Made by a program: the position numbers and the translations under genes. Source: Bacteriovoracaceae bacterium (GTDB lineage: Bacteria > Bdellovibrionota > Bacteriovoracia > Bacteriovoracales > Bacteriovoracaceae). Taken from it: a stretch of 25,841 nucleotides of DNA. How positions within the stretch are numbered: position 1 is the first letter of the stretch; the number at the start of each line of letters is the position of its first letter. Of the stretch, positions 1-7,356 are shown in pieces. The notes below the pieces were generated by a model, which was not told the origin of the DNA, did not search any database, and was given only the letters and a program-made list of their open reading frames with translations. The DNA is taken from positions 1-25,841 of the forward strand of contig JAGOVR010000008.1 in the NCBI GenBank assembly GCA_018060635.1, given 5' to 3'.

Positions 1-566
1 CGATTAAGGCGATTGCTGATTTTGGTCTTTTCATTAGTATTGGTGAAGAAGTTGATGCTCTTATCCATGTTTCTGATATTTCTTGGACAAGAAAAAACAT
101 TAATCTTGAGGAAGAATTCAAGGTTGGAACTAAGGTAAGTGGAATTGTTCTTACAGTTGACAAAGAAAATGAGAAGTTTTCTTTAGGTCTAAAACAGCTT
201 GAAGAAGATCCTTGGAAGAAAATTGAAGAACGCATTCCTGTCGGTAACATTGTTGAAGGTCCTATCGTTCGTATTACAGATTTTGGGGCCTTTGTTGAGT
301 TAGAAACAGGAATTGAAGGTCTTGTGCATATTTCTGAGCTTTCGGAAGAACGAGTAGAAAAAGTAACAGATCTTTTAAAGCGTGGGGATACTTGTAAAGC
401 CATGGTGATTTCTATTGATAAAGAGGCTAAAAAGATTTCACTTTCAATTAAAGCTTTAGGTAAAGCAGAAGAAATTGAAAATGTGAAGGCCCACAAGAAA
501 GAAGATACCAAAAATGCGACACTTGCGAATAAGTTAAAAGGCTTTAACGTTGCCTCTGATGAGTAA
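1..566 (+). CDS. rpsA: 30S ribosomal protein S1, 3' part
   Basis: The gene is cut by the window start; the frame is open from base 3 and ends at TAA 564-566, giving about 187 residues. It contains the end of one S1 (OB-fold) RNA-binding repeat and one complete further repeat. The repeats show the family pattern of an aromatic/glycine strand (DFGLFISIG, DFGAFVELETG) followed by L-H-V/I-S-D/E and a closing I-S-L-S-I-K-A-L strand. A basic, Lys-rich tail follows the last repeat. In the family this protein holds mRNA on the 30S subunit during initiation. The tandem S1 repeats make ribosomal S1 much more likely than a single-domain S1 protein such as a polynucleotide phosphorylase tail. A strong terminator follows 25 bases after the stop. 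Confidence 0.93.
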   Translation, partial: IKAIADFGLFISIGEEVDALIHVSDISWTRKNINLEEEFKVGTKVSGIVLTVDKENEKFSLGLKQLEEDPWKKIEERIPVGNIVEGPIVRITDFGAFVELETGIEGLVHISELSEERVEKVTDLLKRGDTCKAMVISIDKEAKKISLSIKALGKAEEIENVKAHKKEDTKNATLANKLKGFNVASDE

Positions 567-590
567 AAACTAGTTTTTTTGATTATGATG

Positions 591-644
591 AAAACCCCTC
601 TTTCTTGTGCCAAAATAGAGTCACAAAGAAAGAGGGGTTTTTTT
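591..644 (+). terminator. Intrinsic terminator after rpsA
   Basis: A 14-bp perfect stem pairs 591-604 (AAAACCCCTCTTTC) with 628-641, and TTGTG 605-609 can extend it against CACAA 622-626 with one bulged A. The descending arm runs straight into a T tract (638-644). This is a textbook factor-independent terminator for rpsA. The descending arm also holds the clpS Shine-Dalgarno. Confidence 0.85.
631..637 (+). promoter_or_regulatory. clpS Shine-Dalgarno inside the terminator stem
   Basis: AGAGGGG lies 7 bases before the ATG at 645 and is the only purine-rich site in range. It is also part of the descending arm of the rpsA terminator, so in a read-through transcript it would be base-paired. I see no convincing -35/-10 pair between 566 and 645 that would start a transcript beyond the hairpin. 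Confidence 0.6.
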
Positions 645-962
645 ATGTTTCCTATGTCACAAGAAGATTCTGAAAATCAATCATCGACAGCTGTGATCAC
701 AGAGATAAAAAAACCCAAGCTCTATAGAGTTTTGATGCATAATGATGATTATAGTACAATGGAATTTGTGATAGATGTTTTGCAAAGATTTTTTGCTAAA
801 AATTATGATGAAGCCATGAGTATTATGCTTAAGGTTCACCACGAAGGACTAGCAGTTTGCGGGATTTATACTTTGGAAGTTGCTGAAACTAAAATTTTAC
901 AGGTGTCTAAATATGCAAGAAAGCATGAATATCCTTTAAAATGTAGTATGCAACAAGAGTAA
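645..962 (+). CDS. clpS: ATP-dependent Clp protease adaptor ClpS
   Basis: The product is 105 residues, close to the usual length. The core is very similar to proteobacterial ClpS: LMHNDDYSTMEFVIDVLQRF, then a VHHEG-A-VCG-YT-EVAETK segment and a KYAR-HEYPL-C end. The NDDY/MEFVIDVL region forms the pocket that recognises N-degrons (Leu, Phe, Tyr, Trp), and the flexible N-terminus inserts into ClpA. The frame is open further upstream, to 579, but that would run through the terminator hairpin. The ATG at 645 has AGAGGGG 7 bases before it; ATG 654 is an alternative without good spacing. clpA follows 45 bases later, the standard clpS-clpA arrangement, so the pair should act together in N-end-rule proteolysis with ClpP, which is not in this window. 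Confidence 0.95.
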   Translation: MFPMSQEDSENQSSTAVITEIKKPKLYRVLMHNDDYSTMEFVIDVLQRFFAKNYDEAMSIMLKVHHEGLAVCGIYTLEVAETKILQVSKYARKHEYPLKCSMQQE

Positions 963-1007
963 TAAAAAGAGTAAGAAGCAGAGTAAAATTAAAAAAAGGT
1001 CAGGGAA

Positions 1008-3344
1008 ATGATAGGAAAAAATTTAGAACATATCTTTAATAAAGCTATTCGGGAAGCCAATGAACGTCATTATGAGTTCTTAACGTTAGAGTTAATGTTA
1101 CTAGCGCTATTGGAAGATCAAATTGTTCTTAAAGTTTTTGATCATTTTGAAGTTGATGTGGCATCTTTTAAAATAGAACTTTTAAATTTTTTAAAAGATG
1201 AAAGTCATGCCAGTACTCTTTCCGAAGAGGAAATTAATGAATTAAGTTCTAAGCAGTTTGTGAATGAAGAAATGCGCCAAGTTGCCTTGGCCAGTGGTGT
1301 TCGCTATCGCCCAGAAATGACTCATTCTTTACAGCGAGTTATCCAAAGAGCGGCACTGCATATTCAATCCTCAGGACAGAAAACTATTCAGCCAGCTCAC
1401 CTTTTGGTTGCTTTTTATGGTGAGAAAGAGAGTCATGCCGTTTATTTTTTAGAAAAATATAAGTTAAGTCGTTTAGATCTTGTTAGTTTTTTGGCCCATG
1501 GTCTAGACCAAGATCTAGGAGAGGATTCTTCTCAAAATAGGCATGAGACAAATGAATTTAATGAATCTATACAAGATCAGAAAAATAAAGATGTTCTTTT
1601 TTTAGATAAATATACCGTCAATCTGACTAAGAAAGCTCTAGAAGGAAAGCTTGATCCTATTGTGGGCAGACAAGATGAGATAGAACGTATGATTCATATT
1701 CTATGCCGTCGTAAAAAAAATAATCCTTTATTGGTAGGAGATGCGGGAGTTGGGAAAACGGCTATTGTAGAAGGACTGGCCCAACTCATAGTGCAAAAAA
1801 AAGTTCCTGCAAAATTACATTTAGTACAAATATATGCCTTAGAGATGGCTTCACTCATGGCAGGTACTAAGTTTAGAGGAGATTTTGAAGAACGGCTTAA
1901 AATGTTAGTAGAGGCTATTAAAAAAAATGAAGGTAGCATTCTTTTTGTAGACGAAATTCATACGATTATTGGAGCAGGTTCTACTAGTGGAGGTAGTTTA
2001 GACGGAGCGAACCTACTCAAACCTGTCTTAACCTCAGGAGATTTGCGTTGTATTGGCAGTACCACCTATCAAGAATACAGAAAAATTTTTGAAAAAGAAG
2101 AAGGGCTTAGTCGTCGTTTTCAAAAAATAGATATTGAGGAGCCTACAAATTTAGAAGCAGTAAAAATTTTAGAAGGTCTTAAAAGTAAATATGAAACTTT
2201 TCACCAAGTTCAATATCCTTTAAGTACTCTCAAAAGTGCAGTGGAGCTTTCGGCTCGCTACCTCACAGATCGTAAGCTTCCTGATAAGGCTATTGATATT
2301 ATGGATGAAGCGGGCGTTTTAGTTCATTTAAAAAGTCCCTCTTCTAAAAGAAAAAATACAGTGACAACTAAGGACATAGAATCAGTCATTTCTCACATGG
2401 CAAGAATTCCCAAACAAACACTATCTTCTTCTGAAAAAGAAAAAGTTGCTGATTTAGAAAAGAATTTAAAACTTACTATTTTTGGGCAAGATGAAGCCAT
2501 TGCTCATATAACTAAGGCCATTCTTCTTTCACGTTCAGGGTTAACATCTAATCAAAAGCCGATTGCGTCGTTTCTTTTTTTAGGACCTACAGGTGTGGGA
2601 AAAACAGAGTTGGCCAAACAGTTATCAATTATTTTAGGTATTCATTTTGAGCGTATTGATATGTCAGAGTTTATGGAAAAACATTCAGTGGCCAAACTGA
2701 TTGGTGCTCCTCCTGGTTATGTGGGTCATGATGAGGGAGGTATTCTTACAGAAAGAATTCATAAAAATCCTCACAGTGTTTTGTTATTGGATGAAATTGA
2801 AAAGGCCCACGTGGATATTTATAATATTTTATTACAAGTGATGGATCACGGAAAACTTACTGATTCCAGTGGGAGAACTACTAATTTTAGAAATGTGGTT
2901 CTCATTATGACCTCTAATGCAGGTGCTCAAGAAGCTGATTTGGCGAGCATCGGACTACAAACAGCAGATGGCTTATCACAGATCAAGAGAGAAAAAAGTG
3001 TTAAAAGTATTTTTTCTCCTGAATTTCGCAATAGATTGGATGGAATTATTCATTTCAATAAACTAAACGCAACTGCCGTTATTATGGTGGTAGAGAAGTT
3101 ACTTATGGAGTTAGAACAATCACTCTTAGTTAAAAAGATAAATTTAGAAGTTAAAGAAGGTGTGAAAGGGTGGATTGCCAAGAAAGGTTATGATGAAAAG
3201 ATGGGAGCCAGACCTTTTGCACGTTTTATGGATGAAAAAATAAAAAAAATCTTAGCTCATGAAATACTTTTTGGAAGTTTACAAAATGGTGGGAAAGTAA
3301 TTTTAGATATTATTAATGATGAAATCTCTTTTTCTTATGCATAA
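1008..3344 (+). CDS. clpA: ATP-dependent Clp protease ATP-binding subunit ClpA
   Basis: At 778 residues it is a full-length class I Clp/Hsp100 unfoldase. The N-terminal double Clp-N repeat (about 1-145) is the ClpS/substrate docking domain. The first AAA+ module has Walker A GDAGVGKT at 244-251 and Walker B ILFVDE at 311-316. The second has GPTGVGKT at 526-533 and LLLDE ending at 596. An IGL tripeptide at 648-650, within the second module, matches the loop that docks into ClpP, so this protein should feed ClpP rather than act as a disaggregase. No long coiled-coil middle domain is present between the modules, which separates it from ClpB. The start has AGG and GGGA purine runs at 997-1006. 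A plain T-rich stretch without a hairpin follows the stop. Confidence 0.95.
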   Translation: MIGKNLEHIFNKAIREANERHYEFLTLELMLLALLEDQIVLKVFDHFEVDVASFKIELLNFLKDESHASTLSEEEINELSSKQFVNEEMRQVALASGVRYRPEMTHSLQRVIQRAALHIQSSGQKTIQPAHLLVAFYGEKESHAVYFLEKYKLSRLDLVSFLAHGLDQDLGEDSSQNRHETNEFNESIQDQKNKDVLFLDKYTVNLTKKALEGKLDPIVGRQDEIERMIHILCRRKKNNPLLVGDAGVGKTAIVEGLAQLIVQKKVPAKLHLVQIYALEMASLMAGTKFRGDFEERLKMLVEAIKKNEGSILFVDEIHTIIGAGSTSGGSLDGANLLKPVLTSGDLRCIGSTTYQEYRKIFEKEEGLSRRFQKIDIEEPTNLEAVKILEGLKSKYETFHQVQYPLSTLKSAVELSARYLTDRKLPDKAIDIMDEAGVLVHLKSPSSKRKNTVTTKDIESVISHMARIPKQTLSSSEKEKVADLEKNLKLTIFGQDEAIAHITKAILLSRSGLTSNQKPIASFLFLGPTGVGKTELAKQLSIILGIHFERIDMSEFMEKHSVAKLIGAPPGYVGHDEGGILTERIHKNPHSVLLLDEIEKAHVDIYNILLQVMDHGKLTDSSGRTTNFRNVVLIMTSNAGAQEADLASIGLQTADGLSQIKREKSVKSIFSPEFRNRLDGIIHFNKLNATAVIMVVEKLLMELEQSLLVKKINLEVKEGVKGWIAKKGYDEKMGARPFARFMDEKIKKILAHEILFGSLQNGGKVILDIINDEISFSYA

Positions 3345-3396
3345 GTCAGATGTTTGACATATTTTCTCTTTTTTTTCTTTTTTATTAATTTTTTGT

Positions 3397-3425
3397 TTGC
3401 GCTCTACTTAAAATATGCTTATGCT
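3397..3425 (+). promoter_or_regulatory. Candidate promoter for the lysine-rich miniprotein
   Basis: TTGCGC at 3397-3402 and TATGCT at 3420-3425 are separated by 17 bases, about 37 bases ahead of the miniprotein ATG. The match to the sigma-70 consensus is only partial (3/6 and 4/6). A perfect TTGACA at 3354-3359 has no -10 at normal spacing, so it is less likely to be used. Confidence 0.3.
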
Positions 3426-3461
3426 TTTAATATATAGTTAAATATTTTACTGGAGGCATTT

Positions 3462-3530
3462 ATGGCTAAGAAAAAAGCAAAGAAAAAGACAGCAAAAAAA
3501 GCTAAGAAAAAAACTTCTAAAAAGAAGTAG
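3462..3530 (+). CDS. Lysine-rich 22-residue miniprotein
   Basis: ATG 3462 is preceded by a perfect GGAGG at 3452-3456 with a 5-base spacer. The frame encodes 22 residues, 14 of them Lys, arranged as alternating Ala/Thr/Ser and runs of two or three Lys (AKKKAKKK..TSKKK). It ends at TAG 3528-3530. An intrinsic terminator follows 25 bases later, so the unit is bounded as a gene. The composition resembles the basic tails of bacterial histone-H1-like proteins and some ribosome-associated peptides, which suggests nucleic-acid binding. That function is inference from composition alone. It is too short for normal gene callers and is probably unannotated in relatives. The poly-A-rich coding sequence could be chance, but a consensus ribosome-binding site plus terminator argues against it. 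Confidence 0.65.
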   Translation: MAKKKAKKKTAKKAKKKTSKKK

Positions 3531-3554
3531 TTTTTTAGTTTTGTCTTTTTAGTT

Positions 3555-3584
3555 AAAAAAGCCTTCCTTTTGGGGGGCTTTTTT
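3555..3584. terminator. Probably bidirectional terminator between convergent genes
   Basis: AAAAAAGCC at 3555-3563 is the exact reverse complement of GGCTTTTTT at 3576-3584. The stem gives a T tract on the plus strand after the miniprotein. It also gives a T tract on the minus strand for the operon ending at 3583, whose stop codon overlaps the hairpin. Confidence 0.75.
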
Positions 3585-4263
3585 ATTGGTGCGAACTCAT
3601 ATTAATTTGGTTGAGATAATCTTGAACTCGTAGCATAAGCTTGGCGTAATTTTCTTCTCCAGTTACTTCTGTATTGGTATTTGAAGGTTTCTTATAATCC
3701 TTACTTATAAAAAGAGAGTCTCCTTTTAGTTCCTTTTTTTCATTCCAAGGAACAAGGAAAGGGAAGTTTTTTTTAGGGGGCTGTAAAGTAGGGAAAAGTC
3801 TATGCAAACTGATCTCTACAGGAGAGTCATAACTTTGTTTATTTTCTAAATTTTGAAAGTCTTTGCCTTTTAGTAGGTATTCTTTTTTTAAGTGATCTAA
3901 TTGGGAGAGGTCTCCAACCAGCAAGGGGGTGGAATCTATACTGATTTGTTCATCATAGGTCGTAAAAAGAAGATAATCTTCCCCTTGTAACAAGAAATTA
4001 GTTTCAAAATTTTTACGAATTCTCCACTCAGCGGTATTCTTATTGCTTTTAACGAGGATCGCATCAAAAACTAAATAAGCTTTAGCTGTTGGCTTATACT
4101 TTTGAATAATAAATTGCCCAAAAGTATGTAAAGGAAGAGATAAATCACTAACGGAGTTGGTTGCAATCAAATCAGGAGAAATTATTTTTTGCAATGTAAT
4201 TTTTAGGGGCGTTTGGCCCCTTAAATGAAAGCAGACAAAAAATAAAATTCCCCATATTTTCAT
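3583..4263 (-). CDS. Secreted protein of unknown function, downstream of prc
   Basis: The product is 226 residues and I do not recognise a family. The N-terminus is a short basic and hydrophobic segment (MKIWGILFFVCFHL, then RGQ), which reads as a cleavable signal peptide, so a periplasmic location is likely. The rest is soluble and mixed, with many Lys/Glu and a proline-rich stretch around 160-172 (LQPPKKNFPFLVPW). The start lies only 3 bases after the stop of the Prc-type protease and has no clear Shine-Dalgarno of its own, so translation is probably coupled to the protease. This tight linkage suggests a job with the protease, as substrate, adaptor or inhibitor, but nothing in the sequence shows which. 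Confidence 0.75.
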   Translation of the reverse strand: MKIWGILFFVCFHLRGQTPLKITLQKIISPDLIATNSVSDLSLPLHTFGQFIIQKYKPTAKAYLVFDAILVKSNKNTAEWRIRKNFETNFLLQGEDYLLFTTYDEQISIDSTPLLVGDLSQLDHLKKEYLLKGKDFQNLENKQSYDSPVEISLHRLFPTLQPPKKNFPFLVPWNEKKELKGDSLFISKDYKKPSNTNTEVTGEENYAKLMLRVQDYLNQINMSSHQ

Positions 4264-4266
4264 TTT

Positions 4267-6408
4267 TTACTTAGGCATATCTTTAATGACATGCAGAGCT
4301 TCTGCTAGATAAGGATCAGTTCTTAATGTATTAAGCCAAGTAAAGTCATCATTTTTTGCTACGTAATCATAAAGATTATCTTCATCTTCACTTTGACTAC
4401 GATCTTTTGTTTTCTGATCAGCTTTAATAAATTCTACAAATTGATCATCATGAGTATAAAAAGCTAAAACTTTAGCATCATTATTGTCTTTAAAAGTTAA
4501 GTCATCTTTCTTTACCAAATCCAGCTCTTGCTTCATGATTTTTAAATTAAGTGTTTGTAAGGTGTCTTTTTTTCTTTTTTTGAGAGAATTTACACGAGCC
4601 AGCATTTTTTTAAATTGAGCATTTTTTTTCACTCGCTCCTTACTTTTGGTAATTAATTCTGGAATCGAAAATTTACTCTGAGTCCATTTTTTTATAGGTA
4701 GAGGAGATACTTGATCCCAAGGAAGAGAGTATTCTAAATCACTTTCACGACTATCAAGAAAATCATAAGGATCAGGAAGGGCAATATCAGGAGTTACCCC
4801 TTTGTATTGAGTTGAACCACCACTGATACGATAAAATTGCTGAATGGTAATTTTGAGAGCACCTAACGGATCAATTTTTTGATCAGATTGAATAGCATTA
4901 TCTAAATTAAGAACTGCTTGAACGGTTCCTTTTCCATGAGTCTGTTCTGAACCTAAAATAATAGCTCGACCGTAATCTTGTAAAGCCGCGGCTAAAATTT
5001 CAGAGGCAGAAGCACTAAAGCGATTGGTTAAAACGACTAAAGAGCCTGCGTAATCAATACGAGAGTCATAATCTTTTAAAATATCAATGGTAGAATCATT
5101 TTTTTTAACTTGGACAATAGGTCCTTCGCTAATAAAAAGTCCTGAAATAGTACGGGCATCTTCCAGTGCTCCGCCACCATTATTACGTAAATCTAAAATA
5201 ACTCCTTTAACATTTTTAGCTTGTAGTTTTTTTAATTCTTCTTGGACATCAGTGGTACAGTTTCTAGATTTTTGTGCCGAGAAATCCCTATAAAACTTAG
5301 GAAGATAAATATAGCCATACTTGTCTTGAGGTTTTTCAGGATCACTAACAATGATTGATTTGGCATAGGTTTCTTCAATTTCTACAACATCACGAACAAT
5401 GGGAACAATTAAAATATTTCCATTTTCTTTTTTTATAGTCAGTTTAACAGTTGAACCACGAGGCCCACGGATAAGATTAACAGCATCACTAATACGCATA
5501 TTAATAATATCTAAGGGTTTTTTATCACCTTGTGCTACTTTTAAAATAATATCTCCTGGTTCTAGCTGTTTTTGTTTCCAAGCCGCACTTCCAGGAATGA
5601 CTCGCACTACTTTGATATAATCATTATCTTCTCTGAGGAGAGCTCCGATTCCTTCTAAACTTCCGCGCATATCAATATCAAAGTCTTCTTTTTTTTGTGG
5701 TGGGAGATAAGTGGTATGAGGATCAAAGACGTTGGTGACAGCATTAATAAATTTCTCTACTTGATCATCATGACTTTCTTTTAGCATACGTTCAAAGAGG
5801 CTTTTATAGCTTTTGGCAACTGATTCACGTGCTTTTTTTTCTAAAGCAATCGGAGTTATTTTTTTTGTTGTAGGTTTTTTCTTTAACAATTGCTCCTGTT
5901 CTTTTTCTTCATCTAAATACTTATTAAGAACAGAGAGTTTTAGTATCTTTCGCCAGTAATTTTTAAGTTCAGCAGGTGTTTTACAGTAACTTACTTTTTT
6001 TGTATCAGTTTCAAGGTATTCATTGATACCAAAATTGATAGGGTTCTTTAAAATTTCTTGTGTAAATCCTTCCACTTCATGGATTCTTTTTTTAAGAATG
6101 CTGAGAGAGTCTTGAGTAACTTTGATATCTCCTGACATGAGTTCATCATCAAAAAGATGCTGATATTTTTTTAAATAATCTACATCGGATTGCATAAGAA
6201 ACTGTTTACGATAATCGATGCGTTCTAAAAACATATTAAAAGATTTTTGTGAAAGATCATCATCTAGTTTTTTGTGAGAGTAATGTAAAAGTTCCAGACT
6301 ATTTTTAAGGAGATTTCCAAGGATCTGATCTCTTTGCAAAGTAGGATTGACGTTGGAAAAAACAGTAGAAGAAGTCAGGAGTAAAAAACAAATAACAAGA
6401 ACCTTCAT
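4267..6408 (-). CDS. prc: Tail-specific (C-terminal processing) protease, S41A family
   Basis: This is a 713-residue protein close in size and layout to E. coli Prc/Tsp. It has a Sec signal peptide (hydrophobic 3-16, likely cleavage after VFS near 19), an N-terminal helical region, and a PDZ domain from about 250 to 335 (GSLEGIGALL to IRGPRG). The S41 catalytic core follows. The Ser/Lys dyad is visible: SASASE at 465-470, where the middle Ser467 aligns with the known nucleophile, and HGKGTVQ with Lys493. The AALQDYGRA segment between them is nearly identical to Prc. The long C-terminal region after 560 matches the Prc layout rather than the shorter CtpA. It should degrade or trim periplasmic proteins by their C-termini. 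AAAGGA stands 7 bases before the ATG. A near-consensus promoter lies upstream. Confidence 0.93.
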   Translation of the reverse strand: MKVLVICFLLLTSSTVFSNVNPTLQRDQILGNLLKNSLELLHYSHKKLDDDLSQKSFNMFLERIDYRKQFLMQSDVDYLKKYQHLFDDELMSGDIKVTQDSLSILKKRIHEVEGFTQEILKNPINFGINEYLETDTKKVSYCKTPAELKNYWRKILKLSVLNKYLDEEKEQEQLLKKKPTTKKITPIALEKKARESVAKSYKSLFERMLKESHDDQVEKFINAVTNVFDPHTTYLPPQKKEDFDIDMRGSLEGIGALLREDNDYIKVVRVIPGSAAWKQKQLEPGDIILKVAQGDKKPLDIINMRISDAVNLIRGPRGSTVKLTIKKENGNILIVPIVRDVVEIEETYAKSIIVSDPEKPQDKYGYIYLPKFYRDFSAQKSRNCTTDVQEELKKLQAKNVKGVILDLRNNGGGALEDARTISGLFISEGPIVQVKKNDSTIDILKDYDSRIDYAGSLVVLTNRFSASASEILAAALQDYGRAIILGSEQTHGKGTVQAVLNLDNAIQSDQKIDPLGALKITIQQFYRISGGSTQYKGVTPDIALPDPYDFLDSRESDLEYSLPWDQVSPLPIKKWTQSKFSIPELITKSKERVKKNAQFKKMLARVNSLKKRKKDTLQTLNLKIMKQELDLVKKDDLTFKDNNDAKVLAFYTHDDQFVEFIKADQKTKDRSQSEDEDNLYDYVAKNDDFTWLNTLRTDPYLAEALHVIKDMPK

Positions 6409-6436
6409 AAAAATCCTTTAACGTGATGCAAAAAAA

Positions 6437-6481
6437 GCGGACTGACTTCGATAAGTCATGATATAGAAAATAAAAATCCGC
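6437..6481 (-). repeat. Structured leader in the prc 5' untranslated region
   Basis: The outer arms GCGGA 6437-6441 and TCCGC 6477-6481 enclose an inner perfect hairpin, TGACTT 6443-6448 with AAGTCA 6453-6458 around a CGAT loop. Both fall in the roughly 85-base leader expected from the promoter at 6499-6526. It could be an RNA fold or a protein operator; the sequence alone does not say. Confidence 0.4.
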
Positions 6482-6498
6482 AGAGTAAATTGAGTTTG

Positions 6499-6526
6499 AT
6501 TATACTCTTCACTGCTTACTTTTCAA
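6499..6526 (-). promoter_or_regulatory. Sigma-70 type promoter for prc
   Basis: Reading the minus strand, TTGAAA (6526-6521) and a perfect TATAAT (6504-6499) are spaced by 16 bases. This is one of the best promoter matches in the window. It would start transcription near 6492. It lies just upstream of the divergent SDR gene, for which I see no comparable promoter. Confidence 0.65.
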
Positions 6527-6538
6527 GGATAACACTTT

Positions 6539-7324
6539 ATGAAAAACAAAGATTTATTTGAAATACAGGAAGTCTCTCTCATAGGAAAAACAGCTTTGGT
6601 AACGGGGGCTTCTTCTGGAATTGGTTTTGCTACTGCTTGTGCCTTGGCGGCGGTAGGAGTTAATCTTAAGTTGACAGGAAGAAGACAAGAGAGATTACAA
6701 GAATTAAAAGATTTAATTCTTAAGCATTGTCCGTCGGTACAAGTGTCCTATCTGGCCTGTGATATGAGAGAGCAGGAGAGTTTTTCTTTATTAAGTACTA
6801 ATAAATTTTTTGAAGTAGATATACTGATTAATAACGCAGGATTAGTGAAAGGAATTGATTCTGTAGCTCAAGGTCAGTTAGAAGAATGGGAAGAGATGAT
6901 AGAGGTGAATGTATTAGCAGCTTTCCGTGTAGCTCAGAAAGTTCTTCTCTATCAAATGCAAAAAGGAGAGGGTGATATTATCTCGATTGCTTCTATTGCA
7001 GGACATATTTCTTACGCGGGAGGCTCAGTTTATTGCGCCACTAAGCACGCACTAAGGGCCTTTGCGACCTCATTACGCTATGAAACAGCAGGAAAAAATA
7101 TTCGATGCATGACTATTTCCCCTGGGATGGTAGAAACGGAGTTCAGCGTGGTGCGCTTTCGCGGAGATGAATCCCTTGCTAAAAAAGTTTATGAAGGTAT
7201 GACACCTCTTACGGGTAAAGATGTAGCTCGGCAAATAGTCTTTGCCTTAAAACAGCCTCGTCATGTTTGTTTGGATGAAATTTTAGTCATGGCTTCCCAG
7301 CAGGCAGGTATTAAGAAGGTTTGA
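6539..7324 (+). CDS. ydfG: NADP-dependent short-chain dehydrogenase, YdfG type
   Basis: A 261-residue classical SDR. The cofactor loop TGASSGIG is at 22-29, NNAG at 98-101, and the catalytic residues are Ser152, Tyr165 and Lys169 (YCATK). The segment TGRRQERLQELK and the later TEFSVVRFRGDE are hallmarks of the E. coli YdfG group, which oxidises L-allo-threonine/L-serine and reduces 3-oxo acids such as malonic semialdehyde using NADP(H). The arginines of the TGRRQER motif fit NADP preference. A substrate assignment beyond this group is inference. AGGA stands 10 bases before the ATG. The next gene's reading frame begins at the stop codon, so the two are likely co-transcribed, though their functions do not obviously connect. 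The N-terminus is about 14 residues longer than in E. coli YdfG. Confidence 0.82.
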   Translation: MKNKDLFEIQEVSLIGKTALVTGASSGIGFATACALAAVGVNLKLTGRRQERLQELKDLILKHCPSVQVSYLACDMREQESFSLLSTNKFFEVDILINNAGLVKGIDSVAQGQLEEWEEMIEVNVLAAFRVAQKVLLYQMQKGEGDIISIASIAGHISYAGGSVYCATKHALRAFATSLRYETAGKNIRCMTISPGMVETEFSVVRFRGDESLAKKVYEGMTPLTGKDVARQIVFALKQPRHVCLDEILVMASQQAGIKKV

Positions 7325-7356
7325 ACAAGTCTTCTTTTTTTGAGATGGTCTTATTT

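Noticed and set aside
579..644. Longer N-terminus for ClpS
   Set aside because: It would translate through the terminator stem and adds residues not found in the family; ATG 645 has the ribosome site.
3354..3359. Perfect TTGACA after clpA
   Set aside because: No -10 element occurs at 16-18 bases; the downstream sequence is a pyrimidine tract. Probably chance.
5087..5620. Plus-strand open frames inside prc
   Set aside because: They are antisense to the conserved S41/PDZ coding region and have no ribosome sites.
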